Source: Desulfuromonas versatilis (GTDB taxonomy: Bacteria > Desulfobacterota > Desulfuromonadia > Desulfuromonadales > NIT-T3). From it: a DNA stretch of 64,000 bases. The first letter of the stretch is position 1. Each line of letters begins with the position of its first letter. Made by a program: the position numbers and the translations under genes. The notes beneath the pieces are model-generated. The model saw nothing but the letters and a program-made list of their open reading frames with translations. It had not been told where the DNA came from and did not search any database. Location: positions 434,001 to 498,000 of the forward strand of contig NZ_AP024355.1 in the NCBI RefSeq assembly GCF_019704135.1, read 5' to 3'. This document shows positions 23,201 through 32,354 of this stretch, piece by piece.

Positions 23201-25102
23201 TCAGGCGACGCTCACGCCTTCGGCCATCAACTTTGAGAGGGCCTTGGCGAAGGCCACCGGGTCGCGGGGCTTGTCCCCTTCGAGCAGCAGGGCCTGGTCG
23301 TAGAGCAGGCCGGTGTACTGCTTGAGCTGGGCGCTTGAGCGGTCGGCGGCGAAGAGCTGCTTCATGCGGGCGATCAGCTCGTGGTCGGGGTTGATCTCCA
23401 GCACGCGCTGTCCCTTGGGGACCTCCTGGCCCATGGCCTGGAACATCTTGACCATCTTCGGGTCGAGGTCGTGCTCGCCGGCCACCAGGCAGACCGCCGA
23501 GTCCTTCAGGCGGCCCGAGATGCGCACCTCGGCGACCAGGTCCTTGAGCTCCTCCTTCATCAGTTCGAGCAGGTCGCCGAACTCCTTCTTCTTCTCTTCC
23601 TTGTCCTGCTTGTCGAGATCGAGATCGCCCTTGATCGCCGACTGGAACTCCTTCTCCTTGTAGGTGCCCAGGCCCGAGATGATGATGTCGTCGAAATCAT
23701 CAGTCATGATCAGCACCTCGATCCCCTTCTCCTTGAACACCTCGAGGTAGGGCGAGGCCTCGGCGCTGGCGCGGTCGGTGCCGGTGATGTAGTAGATCTC
23801 CTTCTGGTCGGCGGGCATGCGCTCGAGGTACTCGGCGAGGGTGGTCTTCTTGCCGGGCTCGGTCTTGGTCGACTCAAACAGCAGCAACTCGGCGATGGTC
23901 TCGCGGCGCTCGAAATCGTGATGGATGCCTTCCTTGAGCACGCGGCCGAACTGCTCGTAGAAATTGCCGTAGGCCTCGGCGTCCTCCTTCTTCATCTCGG
24001 CCAGGGTTTCGAGCACCTTCTTGGTGAGGTTCTTCTTGATCACCGAAACGGTGCGGTTGTCCTGGAGGATCTCGCGGCTGACGTTGAGCGGCAGGTCGGC
24101 CGATTCCACCACCCCTTTGACGAAACGCAGGTAGCTGGGGAGCATCGCCTCGCAGTGGTCCATGATCTGCACCCGGCGCACGTAGAGGGTCGGGCCGACC
24201 TTGTAGTCTTGGTAGAAGATGTCGAAGGGGCGCTTGCTGGGGATGTAGAGCAGCGCCGAGAACTCGACCGTCCCCTCGGCGCGGTAATGGATCACCCGGG
24301 CCGGGTCGGTGAAGTCGTGGGAGACGTGCTTGTAGAACTCGTTGTACTCCTCGGTGCTGATCTCCGACTTGTCCTTGAGCCAGATCGCCTTGCGCGAGTT
24401 GAGGGTCTCCTCGACGGTCTCCTCGATGGATTTTTCCTTATCCTCGGGGTCGGGCTTGGAGCGGGTGACGTCCATCACCACCGGGTACTCGATGAAATCC
24501 GAGTACTGCTTGACCACCTTGCGCAGCTCCCACTCCTCGAGAAACTGCTTGGCGTCCTCCTTGAGGGTGAGGATGACGTCCGTGCCCTTGGTCGCCTTTT
24601 CGGTGTCGTCGATGGTGTAGGTGCCGTCGGCGTCGGACTGCCAGACGATGGCGTGCTTGGCGTCGGCGCCGGCGCGGCGGCTGACCACGGTGACCTGGTC
24701 GGCGACCATGAAGGCCGAGTAGAAGCCAACGCCGAACTGGCCGATCAGTTCGGGGTTGTCCTTGACCTCGCGGCTCTCGAGCAGCTTCATGAACTCCTTG
24801 GTCCCCGAGTGGGCGATGGTGCCCAGGGCCTCGACCGCCTCGTCGCGGCTCAGGCCGATGCCGTTGTCGCGCACGGTCAGGGTGCCGGCCTCTTTATCGG
24901 CGATCAGCTGGATCTTCCACTCCTCACCCCCTTCGGCCAGGGACTGGTCGGTGAGCGACTCGTAGCGGGCCTTGTCGATGGCGTCCGAGGCGTTGGAGAT
25001 CAGTTCGCGCAGGAAGATTTCCTTGTGGGAATACAGCGAGTGGATCATCAGGTCGAGGATCTTGTTGACCTCGGCCTTGAAGGCGTGCTTGTTCGACGTC
25101 AT
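23201..25102 (-). CDS. htpG: Molecular chaperone HtpG (Hsp90)
   Basis: A 633-residue Hsp90. The N-terminal ATP site is clear: RELISNASDAIDKARYESL near 30, DNGIGLSRDEAV near 80 and GQFGVGFYSAFMV near 120. The middle domain contains YIPSKRPFDIF and RVQIMDHCEAMLP, and the C-terminal dimerisation part ends at MAEGVSVA. Length matches the family. It is an ATP-driven cytoplasmic chaperone. Transcription probably starts from a sigma70-type site at 25151-25179; a typical sigma32 motif is not seen. Confidence 0.97.
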   Translation of the reverse strand: MTSNKHAFKAEVNKILDLMIHSLYSHKEIFLRELISNASDAIDKARYESLTDQSLAEGGEEWKIQLIADKEAGTLTVRDNGIGLSRDEAVEALGTIAHSGTKEFMKLLESREVKDNPELIGQFGVGFYSAFMVADQVTVVSRRAGADAKHAIVWQSDADGTYTIDDTEKATKGTDVILTLKEDAKQFLEEWELRKVVKQYSDFIEYPVVMDVTRSKPDPEDKEKSIEETVEETLNSRKAIWLKDKSEISTEEYNEFYKHVSHDFTDPARVIHYRAEGTVEFSALLYIPSKRPFDIFYQDYKVGPTLYVRRVQIMDHCEAMLPSYLRFVKGVVESADLPLNVSREILQDNRTVSVIKKNLTKKVLETLAEMKKEDAEAYGNFYEQFGRVLKEGIHHDFERRETIAELLLFESTKTEPGKKTTLAEYLERMPADQKEIYYITGTDRASAEASPYLEVFKEKGIEVLIMTDDFDDIIISGLGTYKEKEFQSAIKGDLDLDKQDKEEKKKEFGDLLELMKEELKDLVAEVRISGRLKDSAVCLVAGEHDLDPKMVKMFQAMGQEVPKGQRVLEINPDHELIARMKQLFAADRSSAQLKQYTGLLYDQALLLEGDKPRDPVAFAKALSKLMAEGVSVA

Positions 25103-25150
25103 GGATCTATTTACCTCCTGTGGGGATGGGATTTCTTCGCACCGGCAAAG

Positions 25151-25179
25151 AAGATAAGCACCCCGGCCCAGGATGTCAA
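25151..25179 (-). promoter_or_regulatory. Sigma70-type promoter of htpG
   Basis: On the minus strand TTGACA (25174-25179), a 17-base spacer and TATCTT (25151-25156), about 45-50 bases before the htpG start codon. Confidence 0.55.
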
Positions 25180-25257
25180 CCCGGGGCCCGGGAAGTTTTC
25201 CGCCTTTCCCGGGATTTGCCGGAAGCTGTATACGTTATGCGGATTTTTCGGGGCTTT

Positions 25258-25287
25258 TTGACTCCGGTCAAGGCCGGGAATAATAAT
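25258..25287 (+). promoter_or_regulatory. Sigma70-type promoter of radical SAM gene
   Basis: TTGACT (25258-25263), an 18-base spacer and AATAAT (25282-25287), about 50 bases before the start codon at 25342. A TGTATACGT motif lies 30 bases upstream of the -35 box. Confidence 0.5.
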
Positions 25288-25341
25288 CGCGCTCTATACT
25301 CGATGCTCCATTGGAGCCTTCAATCAGGAGAGGCCAGAGCC

Positions 25342-26676
25342 ATGTCGACAAACGCCGCCGCAAGCCCGCAATGCCCCCCGGTCGTGCCCGCCCTGCGCGA
25401 ATACCCCAGCAAGCTGGTCGTGGAAACCACCACCCGCTGCAACCTCGGCTGCTTCATGTGCGTCAAGCAGTCCGGGGAGTGCTGCATCGCCGAGGGGGAT
25501 CTCGAGCCGGGGCTGTTCGAAGCCCTCGAGCCGGCCTTTCCCCACCTCGAAGCGCTGGTGCTCAACGGCATCGGCGAGCCGCTGCTCAACCCCCACCTTG
25601 AATCGTTCATCCGCCGGGCCAGGGCGCGCATGTCCGCCGGCAGCTGGATCGGGTTCCAGTCCAACGGCCTGCTGCTCGACGCGCGCCGGGCCCGTTCGCT
25701 GGCCGAGGCGGGGCTCGACCGCATCTGCATCTCCATCGACGCGGTCTCCCCGGAGATCTTCCGCGAGCTCCGCGAAGGGGGCGAAGTCGGCGCGGTGGAG
25801 CGGGCCCTGGCAGCGCTCGATGCGGCCAAGGCCGCCACCGGCCGGGCCGAGCTGCAGGTCGGCGTGGAGTTCGTGCTGATGCGGCGCAACCTGCGCGAGC
25901 TGCCCCTGGCCCTGCGCTGGGCCGCCGGCCGGGGGGCGAGCTTCGCCCTGGTGACCCATGTGCTCCCCTACGACGAGCGCCACGCCGCCGAAGCGGCCTA
26001 CGCGAGCTGCAGCGACCAGGAGATCGAGATCTTCCGCCGCTGGCGCGGCCGGGCCGAGGCGGCGGGGGTCGACCTGCACCGCTACTTCCAGGTGCTGTGG
26101 AAGTACGCCAAGGAGCCCGACGAGCGGCAGGTCATCCAGTTCGTCGAGCAGATGAAGACCGAGGCGGCCCAACGCGGGCTCTCCCTCGATCTGAAAAAAC
26201 TCCTCGACCTCGACTTCGCCTGGCTGGAGCAGCTCGAGGAGGTGTTCGCCGAAGCCCGCCGGGTCGCCGAGCAGTGCGGTATCGAGCTGCGCCTGCCCGA
26301 GGCGGTGCTCAAGGCCGAGCGCCGCTGTGACTTCGTCGAGGACGGCAGCGCCTTCGTCTCCTGGCAGGGGGAGGTGCATCCCTGCTATTTTCTCTGGCAC
26401 CGCTACAACTGCTTCGCCAGCGGCTGGACCCAGCAGGTGCAGCCGCGGGTATTCGGCACCCTGGCCCGGCAGGGGATCCTGGATATATGGAATTCCAAAG
26501 AGTTCCGCGCCTTTCGCCAGAGCGTGCTGGGCTACGACTACCCCTTCTGCTCCAGCTGCAGCCTGGCCCCCTGCGACTACGTGCAGACCGACGCCTTCGA
26601 GCAGGACTGCCACATCAACCAGGAGCCCTGCGGCAGCTGCCTGTGGTGCATGGGGCTTTTCCAGTGCCTGCGCTGA
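25342..26676 (+). CDS. Radical SAM/SPASM-domain protein
   Basis: A 444-residue protein. The radical SAM cluster motif CNLGCFMC lies at about 33-40, followed by VLNGIGEPLLNPH and GFQSNGLLLD. The C-terminus is a SPASM-type Cys-rich region: HPCYF, then CSSCSLAPC, DC, PCGSCLWC and C. It should hold two extra FeS clusters besides the SAM cluster. Members act on peptides or help mature metalloenzymes; no obvious peptide substrate gene is adjacent. A long middle stretch (about 210-310) is unusual for a minimal SPASM enzyme. CAGGAGAGG precedes ATG 25342. Confidence 0.85.
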   Translation: MSTNAAASPQCPPVVPALREYPSKLVVETTTRCNLGCFMCVKQSGECCIAEGDLEPGLFEALEPAFPHLEALVLNGIGEPLLNPHLESFIRRARARMSAGSWIGFQSNGLLLDARRARSLAEAGLDRICISIDAVSPEIFRELREGGEVGAVERALAALDAAKAATGRAELQVGVEFVLMRRNLRELPLALRWAAGRGASFALVTHVLPYDERHAAEAAYASCSDQEIEIFRRWRGRAEAAGVDLHRYFQVLWKYAKEPDERQVIQFVEQMKTEAAQRGLSLDLKKLLDLDFAWLEQLEEVFAEARRVAEQCGIELRLPEAVLKAERRCDFVEDGSAFVSWQGEVHPCYFLWHRYNCFASGWTQQVQPRVFGTLARQGILDIWNSKEFRAFRQSVLGYDYPFCSSCSLAPCDYVQTDAFEQDCHINQEPCGSCLWCMGLFQCLR

Positions 26677-26712
26677 AAGGCCCTCGCCGAGGCTGAAAAA
26701 ACTCCTGGCCGC

Positions 26713-26737
26713 GGGGGCGGCGGCTTGCGCCGCCCCC
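26713..26737. terminator. GC-rich hairpin after radical SAM gene
   Basis: A perfect inverted repeat of 10 bases with a 5-base loop lies 37 bases after the stop codon. It has only a weak T-run (CTTTCC), so termination is plausible but not certain. Confidence 0.45.
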
Positions 26738-26828
26738 ACGCCTTTCCCCGCGTCCCCCCCCCATTTTGTAAAATGAGGTAGAATCTCAGGTGTGAAGCAA
26801 GAGCTGCCAGCTCATCCGGTGGAGCGCC

Positions 26829-28073
26829 ATGAACAGGGTCGAGAAGCACGATGCTGCCGAACCCGGGCGGCCGGCCGACAAGCCGTCCGGGCTCGAGCTG
26901 CAAAACGAAAAATACCTGCGGGCCATCATGGACAACGTGGTCGATGGGATCATCATCATCGATACCTCGGCCACCGTCCTCAGGGTCAACCCGGCGGCTG
27001 AGCGGATTTTCGGCTACGCCGCCGCCGAGATCCTGGGCAGGAACGTCAACACCCTGATGCCCGAGCCCTACCACAGCGGACACAACCAATACCTCCGCAA
27101 TTACCTGGAGACCGGCGTGGCCAAGATCATCGGCATCGGCCGCGAGGTCTTCGGTAAGCGCAAGGACGGCACGGTCTTCCCCATCTACCTGGCGGTCAGC
27201 AAGGTCGAGGTGGAGGGGCGCATCTTTTTCTGCGGCATCATCCAGGACATCACCGAGCGCAAGCGCCGCGAGGAGGAGATCCGGCAGCTCAATGCCGAAC
27301 TCGAGCAGCGGGTCAAAAAGCGCACCCAGGAACTGGAGCTGATCAACCAGGAGCTGGAGGCCTTCACCTACTCGGTGTCCCACGACCTGCGCACCCCGCT
27401 GCGCAGTATCGACGGCTTCAGCCAGGCGGTGCTCGAGGACTACGCCGACAAGCTCGACGCCGAAGGGGCCAACTACCTGCAGCGGCTGCGCGCCGCCAGC
27501 CAGCAGATGGGGCGGCTCATCGACGATCTGTTGCGGCTCTCGCGCATGACCCGGGCCCGGCTGGTCCACGAGCGGGTCGACCTGAGCGCCCTGGCACACT
27601 CGGTGAGCGCGGAGCTGCGCGAACGCGAGCCGCGGCGGCAGGTCGAACTGGTGATCGACCCGGGGCTGGAGGGCTACGGCGACACCCAGCTGCTGCGCAT
27701 CGTGCTGGAAAACCTGCTCGGCAACGCCTGGAAATACACCTCGCGCCATCCCCGCGCCCGCATCCATTTCGGCCGGAAGGAGGCCGGCGAGGAGCCGGCC
27801 TACTTCGTCCGCGACGACGGCGCCGGCTTCGACATGGCCTATGCCGACAAGCTCTTCGGCGCCTTCCAGCGTCTGCATTCGAAAAGCGAATTCGAGGGGA
27901 CGGGGATCGGCCTGGCCACCGTGCAGCGCATCATCCACCGCCATGGCGGCAGGGTCTGGGCCGAAGGCCAGGTGGAGCAGGGGGCGACCGTCTATTTTAC
28001 CCTCGGCGGCCCCCCCGCCGAGCCCGCAGCGCAGCGAGGAGCCTATGGAGAAGAAAATGATCCTGCTGGTTGA
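26829..28073 (+). CDS. Soluble PAS histidine kinase with FixL-like PAS core
   Basis: A 414-residue cytoplasmic kinase: PAS (about 25-145), coiled coil (145-180), HisKA with SHDLRTPL (His185), and HATPase with ENLLGNAWKY, RDDGAGFD and GTGIGLATV. The PAS core MPEPYHSGHNQYLRNY followed by IIGIGREVFGKRKDG is close to the heme-binding PAS of FixL, and His85 and Arg105 align with the FixL heme ligand and O2-contacting Arg. Heme binding is therefore possible, but this PAS motif also occurs in non-heme kinases. The end overlaps the next response regulator by 29 bases, so that protein is the probable partner. Confidence 0.88.
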   Translation: MNRVEKHDAAEPGRPADKPSGLELQNEKYLRAIMDNVVDGIIIIDTSATVLRVNPAAERIFGYAAAEILGRNVNTLMPEPYHSGHNQYLRNYLETGVAKIIGIGREVFGKRKDGTVFPIYLAVSKVEVEGRIFFCGIIQDITERKRREEEIRQLNAELEQRVKKRTQELELINQELEAFTYSVSHDLRTPLRSIDGFSQAVLEDYADKLDAEGANYLQRLRAASQQMGRLIDDLLRLSRMTRARLVHERVDLSALAHSVSAELREREPRRQVELVIDPGLEGYGDTQLLRIVLENLLGNAWKYTSRHPRARIHFGRKEAGEEPAYFVRDDGAGFDMAYADKLFGAFQRLHSKSEFEGTGIGLATVQRIIHRHGGRVWAEGQVEQGATVYFTLGGPPAEPAAQRGAYGEENDPAG

Positions 28074-28482
28074 GGACAACCCCGACGACGTGGCGCTGAC
28101 CCTGCGCGCCCTGAAAAAGAGCAAGATCGCCAACGAGGTGGTTACCGCCCAGGACGGCGCCGAAGCCATCGAGTACCTGTTCGGCGAGGGGCGCTTTGCC
28201 GAGCGGGACACCCGGGAGCAGCCCCAGCTGGTGCTGCTCGACCTGAAGCTGCCCAAGCTGGACGGCCTGGAGGTGCTGCGCCGGCTGCGCGCCGACCAGC
28301 GCACCCGCTACCTGCCGGTGGTGGTGCTCACCACCTCCAGCGAGGAGCGCGACCTGATCGAGAGCTACAAGCTCGGCGCCAACAGCTACATCCGCAAGCC
28401 GGTGGACTTTTTGCAGTTCTCCGAGGCCATCAACCAGCTGGGGCTGTACTGGCTGGTGCTCAACGAGCCGCCGCCCTTATAG
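28045..28482 (+). CDS. Single-domain response regulator (Rcp1-like)
   Basis: A 145-residue receiver domain with no output domain. VEDNPDDVALTLRAL gives the acidic pocket, LLDLKLPKLDGLEVL the phospho-accepting Asp, VVLTTSS the switch Thr and YIRKPVDF the conserved Lys. The slightly longer form, with loops after beta3, is typical of regulators paired with PAS or phytochrome-like kinases. ATG 28045 lies inside the end of the kinase gene with GAGGAG upstream, so translation is coupled. Confidence 0.9.
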   Translation: MEKKMILLVEDNPDDVALTLRALKKSKIANEVVTAQDGAEAIEYLFGEGRFAERDTREQPQLVLLDLKLPKLDGLEVLRRLRADQRTRYLPVVVLTTSSEERDLIESYKLGANSYIRKPVDFLQFSEAINQLGLYWLVLNEPPPL

Positions 28483-28544
28483 GTCCGCACCCTGTCAGGG
28501 GACAAACCGGGGGAGATCCGAGCCCTCGTGGAGATAGAGACGTC

Positions 28545-30053
28545 ATGAAAAAAAACATCCGGGTCCTGATGGTCGAGGACTCCGAAAACGATGCCCTGTT
28601 GATTTCCCGCGAGCTCAAGCGCGGCGGGCTGGAAGCGACGGTGCGGCGGGTCGACGCGCCGTCCCAGCTGCGCCAGCTGCTGGCCGACGAACCCTGGGAC
28701 CTGGTCCTGGCCGACTACCGCATGCCCCGCTTCAGCGGCCTCGAGGCCCTGGGGATGGTCCGGGAGGCGGGCCTGGATCTTCCCTTCATCCTGGTTTCGG
28801 GGACCATCGGCGAGGAGACGGCGGTGGCGGCCATGAAGGCCGGGGCTCACGACTACATCATGAAGGACAACTTGGCGCGGCTGGTGCCGGCGGTGGAGCG
28901 CGAAATGCGTGAGGCCAAGGTGCGCCAGAACCGTCGCCGGGCCGAAGAGCAGCTGCGCGAGAGCGAAAAGCTGCTGCGCGCCATCCTGCGCTCGGTGGCC
29001 GACGGCCTGTTCGTCACCGACAACGAGGAGCGCCTGGTGATGATGAACCGCGCCGCCGAGCAGATGCTGGGGATCGCCTCTGGCAAGGTACTGAACCTCC
29101 CCGTCGAGCAGGCCTTCGCCGGCAGCCCCCTGCTGGAGAAGCTGCGCGCCGCCCCGCCAGCCAAAAAGGGGGGGCGCCAGTTCGAGTTCGAGCTCATCGA
29201 GGGTCGGCATATCCGCTACCTGCGGGCCAAGACCTCGACCATTCTCGATCGGGCCGGCCGCGCCATGGGGACCATCGTCATCCTCACCGACCTGACCCGC
29301 GAATGGGAGCTGGACCGAATGAAGACCGAGTTCATCTCCACCGCCGCCCACGAGCTGCGCACCCCGCTGACCTCGATCCAGGGGTTTTCCGAACTGCTCA
29401 CCACCCGCGACGACTTGGACCGGGAGGAACAGAAAAAATTCCTCCATTACATCCTCAAGCAGTCCCTGGGGCTGGGACGCATCGTCAACGAGCTGCTCGA
29501 CATCTCGCGGATCGAGTCGGGGCAGGGTTTGGCCCTGGAAATGGCTCCCTGCGATCCCGGGGAGATGGTGGAGCAGGTCCTCACCTGCTGCCGGACCCAG
29601 ACGCCCAAACACCGCTTCGAGATCGCCCTGGAGCCGCTCCCGCGCACGCTGCTGGCCGATCGGGGGAAGATCGTGGAGGTGTTGGAGAACATTCTCTCCA
29701 ACGCCGTCAAGTACTCCCCCGCCGGGGGGCTGGTCAGAGTGTCGGGCCGGGCCACCGAGGCGGGTTTCGAGCTTGCCGTCGAGGACCAGGGGATTGGCAT
29801 GACTCCCGAGCAGCTGGAGCGGATCTTCGACCGCTTCTACCGGGTCGATGCTTCCACCACCGCCAGCGGCGGGTTGGGGCTGGGGATGAGCATCGTCAAG
29901 AACATCGTCGAGGCCCACGGCGGCAGCATCCAGGTGAGCAGCGAACCGGGGCGGGGAACCCGGGTCAGCTTCGTCCTGCCCCTGGCTCCGGAGCAGGAGG
30001 CCCTGCAGCCTCCCCTCGCCGGTTCCGGCCGCGGCAGGTCCGGTCGGCGCTGA
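28545..30053 (+). CDS. Hybrid REC-PAS-histidine kinase
   Basis: A 502-residue soluble protein: N-terminal receiver (Asp57 in LVLADYRMP), linker, PAS (about 145-255), HisKA with AAHELRTPL (His269) and HATPase (ENILSNAVKYSPAG, EDQGIGM, GLGLGMSIV). All kinase motifs are complete. The receiver at the N-terminus suggests it is driven by phosphotransfer from another kinase in this cluster, probably the PAS kinase at 26829. The C-terminal tail is Gly/Arg-rich. Confidence 0.9.
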   Translation: MKKNIRVLMVEDSENDALLISRELKRGGLEATVRRVDAPSQLRQLLADEPWDLVLADYRMPRFSGLEALGMVREAGLDLPFILVSGTIGEETAVAAMKAGAHDYIMKDNLARLVPAVEREMREAKVRQNRRRAEEQLRESEKLLRAILRSVADGLFVTDNEERLVMMNRAAEQMLGIASGKVLNLPVEQAFAGSPLLEKLRAAPPAKKGGRQFEFELIEGRHIRYLRAKTSTILDRAGRAMGTIVILTDLTREWELDRMKTEFISTAAHELRTPLTSIQGFSELLTTRDDLDREEQKKFLHYILKQSLGLGRIVNELLDISRIESGQGLALEMAPCDPGEMVEQVLTCCRTQTPKHRFEIALEPLPRTLLADRGKIVEVLENILSNAVKYSPAGGLVRVSGRATEAGFELAVEDQGIGMTPEQLERIFDRFYRVDASTTASGGLGLGMSIVKNIVEAHGGSIQVSSEPGRGTRVSFVLPLAPEQEALQPPLAGSGRGRSGRR

Positions 30054-30115
30054 CCGCCCCCGGGCGCTAAGGCGACACCGGGGACAAGCCGATGCCGGGC
30101 AAAGGGTAACAGGCC

Positions 30116-31885
30116 ATGAACGAGCGGAACGCCAGAACCCTGCGGGCGGCCCTCAAGGCAGCCGCCATCTATACGCTGCTGGCCGGGGGGTGGATTCTGG
30201 TCTCGGACCGGATTCTACTCGCCCTGATCCGGGACCCGGACCTGCTCACCCGGGCGCAGACCCTCAAGGGGTGGTTTTTCGTTCTCGCCTCGGCGGGGCT
30301 GCTGGCCTGGCTGGTCAACCACTACCTGGGGGCACTGCGCCGCGAGGACGAGATGCGCCGCGGCACCGCCCGGGAGCTGGATCGGCGGGGCAAGCTGCTG
30401 GCCAACATCATCTCCAACATCCCTCTGTACGTCTTCTGGAAGGGCCGGGATTCCGCCTACCTCGGCTGCAACCAGCGCTTCGCCAGCGTGGCCGGGGTCG
30501 GCCGCCCGGAGAATATCGTCGGCAAAACCGACGAAGAGTTGGCCTGGCGCGGCAAGGACGCCGAGCTGACCCGGTTGCGCGACCGCCAGGTCCTCGACAG
30601 CCGCAAGCCGCTGCTCGAGTTGGAGGAGACCCTGCTGCTGGCCGACGGTCAGCCCGCCACCTACCTGACCAGCCGCGTGCCGCTGCTGGACGAGGCGGGC
30701 GAGGTGATCGGCCTGCTCGGCATCTGCAGCGACATCACCCTGCGCAAGCGGGCCGAGCAGGAGCTTCGCCAGGCCCTGCAGGAGGCCGAACAGGCCCGGG
30801 ACAAAGTCAGGGGGATCGTCGGATCGGTGGCCGAGGGGCTGCTGGTCACGGATCGGGACAGCCGGGTGGTGCTGGTCAACCAGGCGGCCGAAGAACTGCT
30901 CGGGGTCAAGCAGCAACTTGCGCAGGGGCAACCGCTGGAGCAGGTGGTCCATCAACCGCAGGTGGCCGAGCGCCTCGCCCCCCTGCTCGCCCGGCGCCAG
31001 GGCGGGGCCAGCCTCGAGCTGCAGTTGCCCGGCCCCGACCCGCGGCAACCGCGCCATCTTCAGGCCCGCACCTCGGTGATCCAGGACCAGGCCGGCGAGG
31101 TGAGCGGGATGATCGCCATCCTGCTCGATGTCACCCGCGAGCACGAGCTGGAGCGGATGAAAACCGACTTCATCGCCACTTCGGCCCGCGACCTGCGCGG
31201 CCCGCTGGCCTCCATCCTCGGCTTCAGCGAGCTGCTGCTGGCGCGCAAGCCGATCGACAGCGACGAGCGCAACCGGTTTCTCGCCTACATTCACCAGGAG
31301 GCGCAGAGCCTGGCGCGGATCGTCAAGGACCGCCTGGACATCGCCCTGCTCGAGTCGGGCGGGGAGCTGGGGCTCGATCTGGCCCCCACCGACCTGGCCG
31401 CGCTGCTGCGGAGGATGGTCGACTATTTCCAGGAGAAGAATCCCGCGCACCGCTTCGAGCTGCAGGTCGGCGAACAGGCCGCCGAGCTGCTTCTGGACGG
31501 GGAGCGCATCGAGCAGGTGCTGCATAACCTGCTCGGCAACGCCGTCAGGTACTCCCCCGGCGGCGGGTCGGTGAGGGTGGCGGCGCAGGTGGAGCCCGAG
31601 GGGTGCCGGATCCGGATCAGCGACCAGGGGCGGGGGATGCCACCGGCGGAGCGGCGGCGGGTATTTGAAAAATTCTACCGGGGCGAGCGCTCCAGCCAGG
31701 ATACCGAGGGGCTCGGCCTGGGGATGACCATCGCCCGGCACATCGTCGAGGCCCATGGCGGGTCCATCGAGGTGGAGAGTGAGGAAGGGCGGGGGACCAC
31801 CGTCAGCGTCTGCATCCCCCTGGGAATGGCGGCGCAAGCGTCGCGGGCGGCCCAGGGGGCGAGTCTCGAAAGGGAGAATCCGTGA
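30116..31885 (+). CDS. Membrane PAS-PAS kinase-like protein lacking the phospho-His
   Basis: A 589-residue protein with two N-terminal membrane segments (about 10-35 and 50-72), PAS 1 (about 95-215), PAS 2 (about 230-345) and a HisKA/HATPase pair. The H-box reads SARDLRGPLASILGFSE, so the position of the phospho-accepting His is Arg358 (CGC, bases 31187-31189), and the usual Thr is Gly. The preceding paralogue has AAHELRTPL at the same place. The ATP-binding region (LLGNAVRYSPGGG, GLGLGMTIARHI) looks intact. It should not autophosphorylate normally and may act as a regulator of other kinases. Its stop overlaps the next response regulator (ATGA). Confidence 0.9.
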   Translation: MNERNARTLRAALKAAAIYTLLAGGWILVSDRILLALIRDPDLLTRAQTLKGWFFVLASAGLLAWLVNHYLGALRREDEMRRGTARELDRRGKLLANIISNIPLYVFWKGRDSAYLGCNQRFASVAGVGRPENIVGKTDEELAWRGKDAELTRLRDRQVLDSRKPLLELEETLLLADGQPATYLTSRVPLLDEAGEVIGLLGICSDITLRKRAEQELRQALQEAEQARDKVRGIVGSVAEGLLVTDRDSRVVLVNQAAEELLGVKQQLAQGQPLEQVVHQPQVAERLAPLLARRQGGASLELQLPGPDPRQPRHLQARTSVIQDQAGEVSGMIAILLDVTREHELERMKTDFIATSARDLRGPLASILGFSELLLARKPIDSDERNRFLAYIHQEAQSLARIVKDRLDIALLESGGELGLDLAPTDLAALLRRMVDYFQEKNPAHRFELQVGEQAAELLLDGERIEQVLHNLLGNAVRYSPGGGSVRVAAQVEPEGCRIRISDQGRGMPPAERRRVFEKFYRGERSSQDTEGLGLGMTIARHIVEAHGGSIEVESEEGRGTTVSVCIPLGMAAQASRAAQGASLERENP

Positions 31886-32247
31886 AAAAGATCCTCGTTG
31901 TTGACGACCAATTGACCATCCGCGAACTGGTGGAGGCCACCCTGCGCTCCGAGCAGTGCCAGGTCCTGCACGCCGACAGCGGCGAACGGGCCATCGACCT
32001 GGTTCGGGCGGAGAAGCCGGACCTGATCCTGCTCGATATCATGCTCCCCGAGGGGCTCGACGGCTACGCCGTGGCCCGCACGCTGAAGCAGGATGCCGCC
32101 ACCCGCCAGGTGCCGATCATCGCCCTGACCGCCAAGGTCCAGCAGATCGACCGGGAGCAGGCCTTCGCCGCCGGGGTCGACGATTACCTGGCCAAGCCCT
32201 TCAGTCTCAAGGAGCTGCGCGCCAAGGTGGAGCGGTTTTTGCGCTAG
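31882..32247 (+). CDS. CheY-like single-domain response regulator
   Basis: A 121-residue receiver domain: VVDDQLTIREL, LLDIMLPEGLDGY (phospho-Asp), ALTAK (switch Thr) and YLAKPFSLKEL (Lys). There is no output domain. Its ATG overlaps the stop of the kinase-like protein with Arg358, so a defective kinase is translationally coupled to an apparently normal receiver. The phosphate must then come from another kinase, for example the REC-PAS kinase upstream. Confidence 0.92.
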   Translation: MKKILVVDDQLTIRELVEATLRSEQCQVLHADSGERAIDLVRAEKPDLILLDIMLPEGLDGYAVARTLKQDAATRQVPIIALTAKVQQIDREQAFAAGVDDYLAKPFSLKELRAKVERFLR

Positions 32248-32354
32248 TGCGGATGGACATTGAGGGTTGAGTTTGGGAGGGGCGGCCTGTTACAGTGGCC
32301 TTTATCCGTGAATCCGAGTGGGTTTCACCCCGACCATCATCCGAAAGGCAAGCC

